A stretch of DNA of 64,000 nt from Methylococcus mesophilus (GTDB taxonomy: Bacteria; Pseudomonadota; Gammaproteobacteria; Methylococcales; Methylococcaceae). Position 1 is the first letter of the stretch, and each line of letters begins with the position of its first letter. Both the position numbers and the translations under genes were made by a program. The stretch lies in the NCBI RefSeq assembly GCF_026247885.1, contig NZ_CP110921.1, forward strand, positions 3,665,501-3,729,500, written 5' to 3'. Positions 48,645-58,327 of the stretch are shown one piece after another. The notes below the pieces were generated by a model, which was not told where the DNA came from, searched no databases, and worked only from the letters and a program-made list of their open reading frames with translations.

Positions 48645-49528
48645 CCGGCGAGTATCTGCTCCACTTCGGCACGGGACGGAATGCCCGGTCGTGCGCCCAG
48701 CCTCGTGCAGCACAGCGCCCCCGCGGCGCTGGCGTAGCGGAGTAGTTCCGGCCAGTCCATGCCGGCGGCGAGACCCGCCGCGTAGGCACCGTGGAACACG
48801 TCACCAGCGCCTGTGGTGTCCACCGCTTCGACCGGAAAGGCCGGCAGCCGTCCGGATTCCGCGCCGCAGCGCCAGATCAGGCCGCGCTCACCGAGCGTGA
48901 TGACCACACAGGGCGAACGTTCCGCCAGGGCGGCCAGCGCCTGTTCCGGATCATCGTTTCCCAGCCATTGCGCGGCGAATTTTTCCGAGGCGACGAGGTG
49001 ATCGACGCGGAACATGAGCCATTCCGTGCCGGCGTGCAGGGAGCCGGCGTCCAGGACGGTGGAGGCTCCGCGCGTCTTTCCCCAGGCCAAGGCCGGTTCC
49101 GAAAGCCCCGGCTCATGGCCGTCGAAGAGGATGCAGCGCGCAGGCGTCGCGGGGGGAACAAAAGCTTGCGGAGGGAGTGGCCGGGTGTCGCCCTTGTAGT
49201 TGACCAGGGCGCGTTTGCCGTCCGGTTTGACCAGCACCGCGGACAGTGGGGTGGGGGAGGTGCCGCGGACCACGGACCGGGTGTCGACCCCCCCCTCGAT
49301 CAGTTCTTCCAGGTGGCGCTCGCCGTAAAGGTCCGTGCCCAGATAGCCGCCGAAACCGGCTTTCAGTCCCAGGCGTGCGACGGTGATGGCGGCGTTGGCG
49401 GCCGGGCCGCCGCCGCAGGCCAGGAGAGCGTCGGCGACTATTTTTTCATCCGCCGCCGGATGGTGAGGGACGCCGAAGACGAGATCGAAGGACGCGTGGC
49501 CGACGCAGAGAACGTCGAGCGGCATCAT
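48641..49528 (-). CDS. PfkB-family sugar kinase
   Basis: Ribokinase-like kinase, 295 residues. The N-terminal region has GGGPAANAAITVARLG and GYLGTDLYG. The C-terminal signature AVDTTGAGDVFHGAYAAGLA contains the catalytic aspartate. The substrate (ribose, fructose, nucleoside or another sugar) cannot be read from the sequence. Two ATGs are adjacent at the start (49528 and 49525). It lies 4 bp downstream of bamD on the same strand. Confidence 0.88.
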   Translation of the reverse strand: MMPLDVLCVGHASFDLVFGVPHHPAADEKIVADALLACGGGPAANAAITVARLGLKAGFGGYLGTDLYGERHLEELIEGGVDTRSVVRGTSPTPLSAVLVKPDGKRALVNYKGDTRPLPPQAFVPPATPARCILFDGHEPGLSEPALAWGKTRGASTVLDAGSLHAGTEWLMFRVDHLVASEKFAAQWLGNDDPEQALAALAERSPCVVITLGERGLIWRCGAESGRLPAFPVEAVDTTGAGDVFHGAYAAGLAAGMDWPELLRYASAAGALCCTRLGARPGIPSRAEVEQILAG

Positions 49529-49532
49529 CGCG

Positions 49533-50393
49533 CTACTTGTCGAAGCCGACGAAATCCCAGACCTCTTCCATGACCGTGCGTTCGTAATCCTCGTCCTTGC
49601 TGAGGCGGCCTTCGGCGTAGTTCAGCGCGTAGACGCGGGCGATGTCGTCCGCCATCTGCGGCATGTCGAGCTGGCGGTAGGCGTCCTCCATGATCTTGAG
49701 CGCGTGGGGGATGGCCTGGGTGCGCTGATACTTCTGGACCACTTCCGCGGAACGCCGGATGGCCGCCACATAGGCCCGGCGCCGCATGTAGTAGTCGGCC
49801 GCATGGATGTCGTACATCGCCAGGTTGTTGCGCAGGGCGATCGCACGTTGCTTGGCGTCTTCGCGGTAGACGCTGTTGGGGAATTTGTTGAGCAGCGTTT
49901 CGAAATCGTTGTAGGCATCGCGCGCCGACCCCGGATCGCGCTGCGAAGAATCGGTCGGCAGCCAGCGGTCGATGAAGCCGATGCCGCGGTTGTAGTTGAT
50001 CAGGCCCCGGAGATAATAGGCGTAGTCGACATGGGGTTCGGTCGGATTGAGCTTGATGAAGCGGTCGACCGACGCGATCGCCGATTCCGGCTCGTTGTTC
50101 TTGTAGTAGCAGAAGGCCACGTCGATCTGGGCCTGGGTGGCGTATTCGCCGAACGGGTAGCGGGCTTCCAGTTTCTCGTATAATTTGATTGCCTTCTCGT
50201 AGGAACCGTCCATCATGGCGTGCTTGGCTTCGGCGTAGAACTGGGCCGGGCCCCAATCGGCGTGCTCATCCTTGATGTCTGCGTCTTCTTCCTTGCCCGC
50301 TGACCAGAACGGGAAGCTGGAGCAGGCGGTGAGTCCGGATACCGCGCTTCCCAGCAGGGCGGCGATCAGTACGATGCGGCGGGGGAAACCCAT
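49533..50393 (-). CDS. bamD: Outer membrane assembly lipoprotein BamD
   Basis: Essential lipoprotein of the BAM complex that inserts outer-membrane proteins. It has 286 residues. The signal ends in the lipobox LTAC (Cys24). The mature part is made of TPR-like repeats, for example AIKLYEKLEARYPFGEYATQ and ARDAYNDFETLLNKFPNSVY. It is divergent from rluD, the common arrangement in gammaproteobacteria. Confidence 0.95.
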   Translation of the reverse strand: MGFPRRIVLIAALLGSAVSGLTACSSFPFWSAGKEEDADIKDEHADWGPAQFYAEAKHAMMDGSYEKAIKLYEKLEARYPFGEYATQAQIDVAFCYYKNNEPESAIASVDRFIKLNPTEPHVDYAYYLRGLINYNRGIGFIDRWLPTDSSQRDPGSARDAYNDFETLLNKFPNSVYREDAKQRAIALRNNLAMYDIHAADYYMRRRAYVAAIRRSAEVVQKYQRTQAIPHALKIMEDAYRQLDMPQMADDIARVYALNYAEGRLSKDEDYERTVMEEVWDFVGFDK

Positions 50394-50494
50394 GAGCGGG
50401 AAACTACCTCGTGTGTGCGTTGGACGGGTGCGTCAGCCATGCGTAAGGCCCCGCAGTATAACCGTATTCACAGACCTTTTCCTCTTTCCCTGCC

Positions 50495-51442
50495 GTGACC
50501 CGAAGCCGAACCCTGACGACCGAAATACCGCACGAACTGGCCGGCCTGAGGCTGGATCAGGCGCTGGCGATGCTGTTTCCGGATTTTTCCCGCGCCCGCC
50601 TGCAAACCTGGATCAAGGACGGCCATGCGCTGCTGGACGGCGTTCAGGCGATACCTCGCCAGCGCCTGCTGGGCGGCGAGCGCATCGAACTGCGGGCGGA
50701 GGCCGAAGAAGTGGTCGAGTACGCCGCCGAGGCGATTCCTCTGGTCGTCGTGCATGCCGACGCGTCGATTTTCGTCATAGACAAGCCCGCCGGCTTGGTG
50801 GTGCATCCTGCGACGGGGCATCCCGATGGAACGCTGCAGAATGCCCTGCTTCACCTCGATCCTGCCCTTGCGGCGATTCCGAGATGCGGCATCGTGCACC
50901 GGCTGGACAAGGACACCAGCGGCCTGCTGGTGGTCGCCCGTACGCTCGAAGCGCACAAGTCCCTGGTGGACCAGCTCAAGGACCGCAGCGTGAGCCGCGA
51001 ATACCTGGCCCTGGTTCAAGGCACGGTCACCGCCGGAGCGACGATAGACGAGCCGATCGGACGCCATCCTTCCGACCGCAAGCGCTTCGCCGTGCGTCGG
51101 GACGGCAAGGAGTCCGTGACTCACTACCGGGTGGAGGAGCGTTTTCCGCACCATACCCTGCTGCGGGTCCGGTTGGAAACGGGGCGTACCCACCAGATCC
51201 GGGTCCACATGACTCATCTGCATCATCCTCTGGTCGGCGATCCGGTCTACGGCGGCCGCGCGCGCATCCCCGCCGGCGCCGATCCGGCGCTGATCGAGGC
51301 CCTTCGAGGGTTTTGCCGGCAGGCCCTGCACGCGGCGCGGCTGGGGCTGATCCATCCCGAGACGGGCGGGGAGATGGCCTGGGAGTCGCCGCTTCCCACG
51401 GATTTCGAAGCCTTGCTGCGTCTCCTGCGGGGTCTGGCGTGA
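50495..51442 (+). CDS. rluD: 23S rRNA pseudouridine synthase RluD
   Basis: Makes pseudouridines in helix 69 of 23S rRNA. It has 315 residues with a GTG start. The N-terminal S4 domain (LRLDQALAMLFPDFSRARLQ) is followed by the catalytic domain with HRLDKDTSGLLV, the aspartate being the nucleophile, and LETGRTHQIRVH. It is divergent from bamD and overlaps pgeF by GTGA. Confidence 0.95.
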   Translation: MTRSRTLTTEIPHELAGLRLDQALAMLFPDFSRARLQTWIKDGHALLDGVQAIPRQRLLGGERIELRAEAEEVVEYAAEAIPLVVVHADASIFVIDKPAGLVVHPATGHPDGTLQNALLHLDPALAAIPRCGIVHRLDKDTSGLLVVARTLEAHKSLVDQLKDRSVSREYLALVQGTVTAGATIDEPIGRHPSDRKRFAVRRDGKESVTHYRVEERFPHHTLLRVRLETGRTHQIRVHMTHLHHPLVGDPVYGGRARIPAGADPALIEALRGFCRQALHAARLGLIHPETGGEMAWESPLPTDFEALLRLLRGLA

Positions 51443-52164
51443 CGCTCTGGATCGAGCCCGACTGGCCGGCGCCGCCGGGGGTACGGGCGGTGTCGACCCA
51501 ACGCCGGGGCGGTGCGAGCGCGGGGGCTTATGCCGGCCTGAATCTCGGAGCCCATGTTGGCGATGAGCCGGAAGCGGTCGCCGCGAACCGCGCATTGCTG
51601 TGCCGCAGGCTCGATCTGCCGGCAGAGCCGGCCTGGCTGCGCCAGGTGCATGGGAGCGATGCAGTGGAAGCCGGTGTGGAACCCGAGCCGGCCGCGGATG
51701 CCAGCTACACCAGGGGCGTCGGTGTCGTCTGCGCGGTCATGACGGCCGATTGCCTGCCCGTCCTGCTCTGCACCCGCGACGGCGAGGGCGTGGCCGTCGT
51801 CCATGCCGGCTGGCGGGGCCTGGCTGGCGGCGTGATCGAGCGCGCCGTCGATGCCCTGGGTTCGGGTGAGTTGCTGGCCTGGCTCGGTCCGGCGATAGGT
51901 CCCGCGGCGTTCGAAGTCGGTGAAGAAGTGCGCGCCGCCTTCCTGGCACAGGATGCGGAAAGTGACGCGGCATTCCGGGGCAGGGATAATGGCCGCTGGC
52001 TGGCCGATATTTATCTGCTCGCCCGGCTGCGCCTCCGGCGCCTCGGCATCGGCGACGTCTACGGCGGCCACTGGTGCACCTACAGCGACGAAAGCCGCTT
52101 TTTTTCCTACCGGCGCGATGGAGTGACGGGCCGGATGGCCACGCTCATCTGGCGCGACCGCTAA
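51439..52164 (+). CDS. pgeF: Peptidoglycan editing factor PgeF (YfiH/multicopper polyphenol oxidase family)
   Basis: A 241-residue protein of the DUF152 family, shown in E. coli to remove misplaced amino acids from peptidoglycan precursors. Conserved metal-site motifs are WLRQVHGSD, TADCLPVLL with its cysteine, VVHAGWRGLAGGV and GPAIGP. The GTG start overlaps the rluD stop, so the two are translationally coupled, as is usual. Confidence 0.92.
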   Translation: MTLWIEPDWPAPPGVRAVSTQRRGGASAGAYAGLNLGAHVGDEPEAVAANRALLCRRLDLPAEPAWLRQVHGSDAVEAGVEPEPAADASYTRGVGVVCAVMTADCLPVLLCTRDGEGVAVVHAGWRGLAGGVIERAVDALGSGELLAWLGPAIGPAAFEVGEEVRAAFLAQDAESDAAFRGRDNGRWLADIYLLARLRLRRLGIGDVYGGHWCTYSDESRFFSYRRDGVTGRMATLIWRDR

Positions 52165-52186
52165 ACACCTTCGAACCTTTCCGCCG

Positions 52187-53005
52187 ATGAGCGTATTACT
52201 CTGGATCTTGCTGTTTTCTTTGCTGGGCGGCGTGCTCAGTGTCCTCGCCGCCTCGCTGTTCCTCCTCATCCCGGAAGATCATCACCCGCATCTCTTGCCG
52301 CATGGCGTCAGCTTCGCCCTGGGCTCCCTGCTCAGTGTGGCGTTCCTGCACCTCATTCCGGAGGCCGCCCAAGGCGTCGGCGTCGGCAACGTCGAGATGC
52401 TGTTCGCCACGGTACTGGCCGGCATCCTCGGCTTCTTCATCCTGGAAAAGCTGCTGTTGTGGCGCCACTGCCATGCCGGCGACTGCGAGACGCACGGCGA
52501 GGGCCACTTTCATCAGCCTGCCGGCACGCTCATCGTCATCGGCGACGCAATCCACAACCTGGTCGACGGTGTGCTGATTGCGGCGGCTTTCCTGACCGAC
52601 GTCCGGCTCGGCATCGTCACCAGCCTGGCCGTCGCCGCCCATGAGATTCCGCAGGAAGTGGGTGACTTCGCCATTCTGCTGCAAAGCGGCTACGGCCGGA
52701 CCCGCGCGCTGTGGTACAACCTGATGTCCAGCCTGGGGACGGTGGTGGGCGGGGTGGCCGCCTATTTCGCGCTGGAGCGGATGAATGGCGTGCTGCCTTA
52801 CGTGCTGGCACTGGCGGCGTCCAGCTTCATCTACGTCGCCGTCGCCGACCTGATTCCCTCGCTGCACCGCAGGACGCATCTCGCCGCGGCCATCCAGCAA
52901 CTCGTCATGATCGCGGCCGGCATCGCCCTGATCGTGACGGTCAACCATTGGGCCGAGGGCATGCATCCGGAGACGCCCAAGACGGCTCCCCTCATATCGC
53001 GATGA
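52187..53005 (+). CDS. ZIP-family metal transporter
   Basis: Inner-membrane divalent metal transporter, 272 residues, eight predicted helices. The metal-pore motifs are HNLVDG in helix IV and HEIPQE in helix V. A histidine-rich loop (HCHAGDCETHGEGHFH, about 98-113) precedes them and may bind Zn or another metal. It lies 22 bp after pgeF and overlaps the convergent kup gene by 14 bp. Confidence 0.9.
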   Translation: MSVLLWILLFSLLGGVLSVLAASLFLLIPEDHHPHLLPHGVSFALGSLLSVAFLHLIPEAAQGVGVGNVEMLFATVLAGILGFFILEKLLLWRHCHAGDCETHGEGHFHQPAGTLIVIGDAIHNLVDGVLIAAAFLTDVRLGIVTSLAVAAHEIPQEVGDFAILLQSGYGRTRALWYNLMSSLGTVVGGVAAYFALERMNGVLPYVLALAASSFIYVAVADLIPSLHRRTHLAAAIQQLVMIAAGIALIVTVNHWAEGMHPETPKTAPLISR

Positions 53006-54872
53006 CGGTGCCGAGTTCCACCACCCGATCCACCGGCAGCTTGAAGTAGCCGGTCGGGTTGTAGGCGTTGCGGAACATGGAGATGAACAGGACTTCCTCC
53101 CAGCGGTTCAGGCTTCGCTCGGCGGAACGGATCAGCGTTTCCCGGCCCAGGAAGAAAGTCGTCTGGTCCAGATCGATGTGCAGCCCGCCATGGCGGCACA
53201 GGTTCAGCATGCGCAGCACGTTGGGCCGCTCCATGAAGCCGAAGCGGGTCGTGATGCGGAAAAAGTTGTGGTCCAGGGCCTCGATGGTGATTTTTTCCTT
53301 CTCCGCCGCGTAGGGCTTGTCGAGCGTGCTCATGGTGAGCAGGATCACCCGCTGGTGTATCACCTGGTTGTGTTCGTAGTTGCGCAGCAGGGCGAAGGGG
53401 AGGCTGAGGTTGCGGGCGGTCAGGAAGATCGCGGTGCCGGCCGGCCGGAACGGCGGCGGCTCGTCGGTCAGCCGCTGCAGGAACCGGCTCAAGGATTCGG
53501 ACTCCTGTTGCAGACGGGCGAACAGGACGTCGCGGCCTTTTTTCCAGGTGGACATGACAATGGCCAGGATCAGACCCAGGCTCAGGGGGATCCAGCCGCC
53601 GTCGCCGAGCTTGGCGAGATTGGCCGTCAGGAAGGACAGGTCGACGGACAGCAGCACGGCGCCGGTGAGGAGCAGCGCCAGGCCCGGCCAGCGCCAGGTG
53701 TCGTGGGCGACGACCAGGGCCAGGAGAGTGGTGACCACCATGGTGCCGACCACGGACAGTCCGTAGGCCGAGGCCAGGCTGGAAGACGAGCCGAACACCA
53801 GCACCAGGGCCAGTACCGAGACCAGCAGCAGGCGGTTGACCGCCGGGGCATAGATCTGGCCCCGTTCGGATTCGGAGGTGTGGACCATGCGCTGGCGTGG
53901 CAGGTAATCGAGCTGGATGGCCTGGTGGGTCAGCGAAAATGCGCCTGAGATCACGGCCTGCGAGGCAATCACCGTGGCGATCGTGGCCAGGCCGATCATC
54001 GGGTACAGCGCCCATTCCGGGACCAGGAGATAGAACGGATTCTGTACCGCTTCGGGATTGCGGATCAGCAGGGCGCCCTGGCCGAGATAGTTCAGGATCA
54101 GGCCGGGAAACACCACGGCGAACCAGGTGGCGCGGATGGGGATCTTGCCGAAATGGCCCATGTCGGCATACAGGGCTTCGGCACCGGTGACCGCCAGCAC
54201 CACCGCGCCCAGCGCGGCAAAGCCCATCCCCTGGTGCATCGTAAGAAAGCGGAATCCGTACAGCGGATTGAATGCAGCCATGACTTCAGGGGTCTGGCGC
54301 ATGCTGTCGAAACCCAGCGCGCCGATGGCCAGGAACCACAACAGCATGATGGGGCCGAACAGCTTGCCGACGCGTTCCGTCCCGCGGCGCTGGATCAGGA
54401 ACAGCGCCAGCAGGACCAGGATGGACCCCGGAACCACGTAATGCGACAGTGCCGCGGCGGCTACCCCCAAGCCCTCCATCGCACCCAGCACCGAAATGGC
54501 GGGCGTGATCATCCCATCGCCATAGAACAGCGCCGTGCCGAACAGGCCCAGGACGATGATCCAGGCCCGGTGCTTACGCCGGTGCCGCTGCCGCAGGGCG
54601 AGGGCGGTCAGGGCCATGATGCCGCCTTCGCCGTGATTGTCGGCGTGCATGACGAACACCACGTATTTCACGGCCACGATGATCAGCAGGGCCCAGAAGA
54701 TCAGGGATAGCGCGCCGAAGATGTTCTCCGGCGTCAGCGGGACCGCATAAGCGCCGCCGAAGACTTCCCGCACGGTATATAGGGGGCTGGTGCCGATGTC
54801 GCCGTAAACCACGCCCAGGGCGCCGGCGGACAGGGTCAGGAATCCGGAAGGTTTCGATTTGGTTCGGTCCAT
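52992..54872 (-). CDS. kup: KUP-family potassium uptake protein
   Basis: Proton-coupled potassium importer, 626 residues. Twelve predicted helices are followed by a cytoplasmic C-terminal domain. The N-terminal signature is GALGVVYGDIGTSPLYTVRE, and MHADNHGEGGIMALTAL is also family-typical. Normal family length. It converges on the ZIP gene. Confidence 0.95.
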   Translation of the reverse strand: MDRTKSKPSGFLTLSAGALGVVYGDIGTSPLYTVREVFGGAYAVPLTPENIFGALSLIFWALLIIVAVKYVVFVMHADNHGEGGIMALTALALRQRHRRKHRAWIIVLGLFGTALFYGDGMITPAISVLGAMEGLGVAAAALSHYVVPGSILVLLALFLIQRRGTERVGKLFGPIMLLWFLAIGALGFDSMRQTPEVMAAFNPLYGFRFLTMHQGMGFAALGAVVLAVTGAEALYADMGHFGKIPIRATWFAVVFPGLILNYLGQGALLIRNPEAVQNPFYLLVPEWALYPMIGLATIATVIASQAVISGAFSLTHQAIQLDYLPRQRMVHTSESERGQIYAPAVNRLLLVSVLALVLVFGSSSSLASAYGLSVVGTMVVTTLLALVVAHDTWRWPGLALLLTGAVLLSVDLSFLTANLAKLGDGGWIPLSLGLILAIVMSTWKKGRDVLFARLQQESESLSRFLQRLTDEPPPFRPAGTAIFLTARNLSLPFALLRNYEHNQVIHQRVILLTMSTLDKPYAAEKEKITIEALDHNFFRITTRFGFMERPNVLRMLNLCRHGGLHIDLDQTTFFLGRETLIRSAERSLNRWEEVLFISMFRNAYNPTGYFKLPVDRVVELGTVIAI

Positions 54873-54947
54873 GGACGTAACGTGGCTCCGGGTCGGAAGG
54901 AAACGGCGGCTGCATGTCGCCTCCGCGCGAAGATTACCCCAGCCGGA

Positions 54948-55265
54948 TCAGCTTTCCCACTGGCCGGTGCTGATGCGGGCGCCTTTGCCGACGTCCAGCA
55001 TGTAGACGGTGCCGGCGCCGGGCTGATGGGTGTTGGCGGTTTCCATGATGACGGCGGCGATGCGGTCGGCCATGTCCTCGGGTGCGAAGATCTCGATCCG
55101 TTTCTTCGCCATGAACGGGCTGAAGTCCTGGGCGGCGCTGGCCTTGCTGCGGCCGAAGCCTTCGCAGTCCGACACGCTCATTCCCGGAAATCCGGGGATG
55201 TCGAGCAGGGCCATGGTGAGCTTGGACAGCATGAACGGCTGGATATAGGCGCGTATCTCTTTCAC
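54948..55265 (-). CDS. P-II-like protein of heavy-metal efflux operons (PII-NG type)
   Basis: A 105-residue member of the P-II superfamily: VKEIRAYIQPFMLSKLTMAL, MSVSDCEGFGRSK and the C-terminal AGTVYMLDVGKGARIST keep the fold and part of the ligand pocket. The T-loop lacks the usual uridylylated tyrosine pattern (it reads SKASAAQDFSPFMA), so GlnD control is unlikely. The start is a GTG overlapping the czcA stop (GTGA). A P-II subgroup linked to CusA/CzcA transporters has been described; its ligand and role are not settled. It probably regulates or senses in support of the pump. Confidence 0.82.
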   Translation of the reverse strand: MKEIRAYIQPFMLSKLTMALLDIPGFPGMSVSDCEGFGRSKASAAQDFSPFMAKKRIEIFAPEDMADRIAAVIMETANTHQPGAGTVYMLDVGKGARISTGQWES

Positions 55266-58200
55266 GAGGCGGTTCCTCCGAAGCGCCGGTAGAGTACCGG
55301 GAGCAAAGTCAGGGTGAGCGCGGTGGCGCTGACCAGACCGCCGATGATGACCACCGCGAACGGCCGTGCCGTTTCCGAGCCGACCGAGTGCGAGAGGGCC
55401 GCCGGAAACAGGCCCAGCATCGCCATCAACGCGGTCATGACCACCGGCCGCAGGCGGCTCACCGAGCCGTCGATGATCGCATCCGTCATGCTGCGCCCTT
55501 CCATCCGCAACTGGTTGATCCGGGACAGCAGGATGACCCCGTTCTGTACCGCGATGCCGAACAGGGCGATGAAGCCCACGGCGGCCGAGACGCTCAGGTG
55601 GATGCCGGTCGCCAGCAAGGCGCCGAGGCCGCCGATGAGCGAGAACGGCACGTTCATCACGATCAGCCCCGCGTGGCGCATCGACTTGAACGTCCAGAAT
55701 AGCAGAAGAAAGATCAGGAGCAGGCTGATGGGCACGATGACGTAAAGGCGCTTCATGGCCCGCTGCTGGTTCTCGAACTGGCCGCTCCACAGCAGCCGGT
55801 AGCCGGGCGGCAGGCGAACCTCGCGGGCGACGCGCTCCTGGGCTTCGGCCACGAAGCTGCCCTGGTCGCGGTCGATCAGGTTGCACTTGACGGCGATGCG
55901 CCGCCGGTTGTCTTCGCGGCTGATCCGGGAAGCTCCCTGGTCTACCTTGATGGCGGCCAGTTCGGCCAGCGGCACGCGGCTGCCCTGGGGCGTCGCGATG
56001 GTGAGATCGGCGATGGCGCCGACCGAGTCGCGTGCATCCTCCTTCATCCGGACCACGACGTCGAAGCGCCGCTCGCCTTCGAGAAAGCGGGTCGCGGTCC
56101 GGCCGCCGACAGCGATGCCGAGGGTCTCCTCCACGTCGTCGACGCTGAGGCCGTAGCGGGCGATGGCGGCGCGGTCGACCTCGATCACGGCCTGGGCCAG
56201 GCCGGACTGCTGTTCGGCGGCGACATCGGTGGCGCCGCGGATCGAGCGCAGGATATGGGTGACCTGATCGGCCTTTTCCTGGAGAACTTTCAGGTCGTCA
56301 CCGAATATCTTCACCGCGATCTCGCCTTTGACGCCGGAAATCGCCTCTTCCACGTTGTCCTGGATCACTTGCGAGAAGTTGAACTGCAGGCCGGGGAAGA
56401 TGTCGAGTCTCTGCTGCATGGCCTCCACCAGCTGGTCCTTGTCCGAAAAGCGCCAAGTGTCCTTGTCATGCAGGTCGATAAGGACCTCGAGATTGTTGAA
56501 GCCTTTGGGGTCGGTGCCGTCTTCCGGCCGTCCGAGCTGGGTCGTGATCGAGCGGGTTTCGGGAAATTCCTGCAGACGGGCCCGGATGTCGCGCTCCAAC
56601 TCCTTGCCTTTGGTCAGCGAAATCGGCGTCGGCAGGGTGATAGTGAGCCAGACGTTGCCCTCGTCGAGCTTGGGCATGAACTCCGTGCCGATGAAATGGA
56701 CCGAGCCGCCGGCCAGCGCCAGCAGCAGGCCGCTGGCCGCGAACAGTCGGGCCGGCCGCCGCAGGATGCCGGCCAACAGGCGGCGGTAGCCGCGCTCCAT
56801 GAAATTCACCAGAGGGTTGTGGGCTTCCGACAGACGCGGTCCCAGCAGATAGGTCAGCAGCACCGGGATGAGGGTCAGGCTGACGACGAGGGAGCCGAGC
56901 AGGGCGAAGCTCAGCGTGTAGGCCATCGGCGAAAAAATCTTGGCTTCCACCCGCTGGAAAGTGAAAATCGGCAGGAAGGCGGTGATGATGATGGCTTTGG
57001 AGAACAGCACCGGCCGGCCCATTTCGATGCTGGTGTCGAGCAGGGTTCGCCGCATTTGCGGCAGGCCCGCTTTGCGGTCGAGATCGAGCGAGATGCGGAC
57101 GATGACCGCTTCCACCAGCACCACCGCCGTGTCGACGATGATGCCGAAATCGATCGCGCCCAGCGAAATGAGGTTGGCCGAGATGTGCATGGCATCGATG
57201 AGGATGAAAGCGAACAGCAGGGAGAGCGGGATGACCACGATGACCACCAGCGCGGCCGCCAGGCGGCGCAGGAACACCACCAGGACGGCGAGGATCAGCA
57301 AGGCCCCTTCCAGCATGTTGTGCTCGACCGTGCGAATGGTGTGATGTACCAACTCGGTCCGGTCGTAGAACGGCACGATCGTCACGCCTGTCGGCAAGCC
57401 ATGCCGGTTCAGTGCGTCGATTTCGGCCTTGACGCCGCTCAGCACGTCAAGCGCATCGCGGCCCTTGATAAGCAGCACCACGCCCTCCACCACGTCATCG
57501 AGCCGGTTGAACCCGACGATGCCGGTGCGGGGCTGCGGCCCGACGCTCACGGTGGCAACGTTCTGGACATGAATCGGCACGCCGTCGCGGGTGGCGATCA
57601 CGACGGATTTGATTTCGTCCGCCGACTTCAGCAGTCCGACGCCCCGGACGACCAGCGCTTCGTAGCCGTGCTCGATGTAGCCGCCGCCCGTGTTGCCGTT
57701 GTTGTTCGCCACCGCCTGATAGACGTCGTGCACCGTCAGCCGGTAGTCCTTCAGCCGGTTGGGATCGACCTGCACCTGGTATTGCTTGACGCCGCCGCCG
57801 AACGACACCACGTCCGCCACGCCCTGCACGGTGCGCAGGCGCCGCTCGATGACCCAGTCCTGCAGTGCGCGCTGCTCGAGCAGGGACAGGTGGGGAGCCT
57901 CGATGCGGTAGCGGTAGATTTCGCCGACTCCCGTACTGAGCGGCCCCAGGCTGGTGCTGGCCGAGGCAGGCAGGCCGACCGCGCGCAGCCGCTCCAGCAC
58001 CTGCTGCCGGGAAAAATAATCTTCGGCATCGTCGTCGAAAGTCAGGGTGACGACGGACAGCCCGAAGATCGAGACGGAACGTAGATTGATGAGGTGCGGC
58101 AGGCCGTTCATTTCGCGTTCGATCGGCAGAGTCACCAGCTTCTCGACCTCTTCCGGCGCTTGGCCGGGAAACTGGGTGACGACCTGCACGAAGACGTTCT

Positions 58201-58327
58201 GCACGTCGGGAAAGGCCTGCACCGGCAGCTTTTCGAAGGAGAGGATGCCGCCTGCCGCCAGCAGCACCGCCAGGCCGAGGATGAGCAGGCGTTGCTGCAG
58301 GCTGAATGCGATGATGCGGTGAATCAT
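55262..58327 (-). CDS. czcA: Heavy-metal RND efflux pump (CzcA-type)
   Basis: Inner-membrane proton-driven efflux pump, 1021 residues, twelve predicted helices and two large periplasmic loops. GAIDFGIIVDTAVVLVEA in helix 4 (D393) resembles the divalent-metal (Co/Zn/Cd/Ni) CzcA group more than the Cu/Ag CusA group, whose motif lacks DFG. The motif deviates from the usual DGA...VEN by T and A. It is coupled to czcB upstream (ATGA) and the P-II-like gene downstream (GTGA). No outer-membrane channel gene (CzcC) is in the operon. Confidence 0.93.
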   Translation of the reverse strand: MIHRIIAFSLQQRLLILGLAVLLAAGGILSFEKLPVQAFPDVQNVFVQVVTQFPGQAPEEVEKLVTLPIEREMNGLPHLINLRSVSIFGLSVVTLTFDDDAEDYFSRQQVLERLRAVGLPASASTSLGPLSTGVGEIYRYRIEAPHLSLLEQRALQDWVIERRLRTVQGVADVVSFGGGVKQYQVQVDPNRLKDYRLTVHDVYQAVANNNGNTGGGYIEHGYEALVVRGVGLLKSADEIKSVVIATRDGVPIHVQNVATVSVGPQPRTGIVGFNRLDDVVEGVVLLIKGRDALDVLSGVKAEIDALNRHGLPTGVTIVPFYDRTELVHHTIRTVEHNMLEGALLILAVLVVFLRRLAAALVVIVVIPLSLLFAFILIDAMHISANLISLGAIDFGIIVDTAVVLVEAVIVRISLDLDRKAGLPQMRRTLLDTSIEMGRPVLFSKAIIITAFLPIFTFQRVEAKIFSPMAYTLSFALLGSLVVSLTLIPVLLTYLLGPRLSEAHNPLVNFMERGYRRLLAGILRRPARLFAASGLLLALAGGSVHFIGTEFMPKLDEGNVWLTITLPTPISLTKGKELERDIRARLQEFPETRSITTQLGRPEDGTDPKGFNNLEVLIDLHDKDTWRFSDKDQLVEAMQQRLDIFPGLQFNFSQVIQDNVEEAISGVKGEIAVKIFGDDLKVLQEKADQVTHILRSIRGATDVAAEQQSGLAQAVIEVDRAAIARYGLSVDDVEETLGIAVGGRTATRFLEGERRFDVVVRMKEDARDSVGAIADLTIATPQGSRVPLAELAAIKVDQGASRISREDNRRRIAVKCNLIDRDQGSFVAEAQERVAREVRLPPGYRLLWSGQFENQQRAMKRLYVIVPISLLLIFLLLFWTFKSMRHAGLIVMNVPFSLIGGLGALLATGIHLSVSAAVGFIALFGIAVQNGVILLSRINQLRMEGRSMTDAIIDGSVSRLRPVVMTALMAMLGLFPAALSHSVGSETARPFAVVIIGGLVSATALTLTLLPVLYRRFGGTAS

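Noticed and set aside
56255-58084. A 609-codon plus-strand frame inside czcA.
   Set aside because: Arg/His/Gln-rich antisense translation typical of GC-rich shadows; czcA is continuous and well conserved on the other strand.
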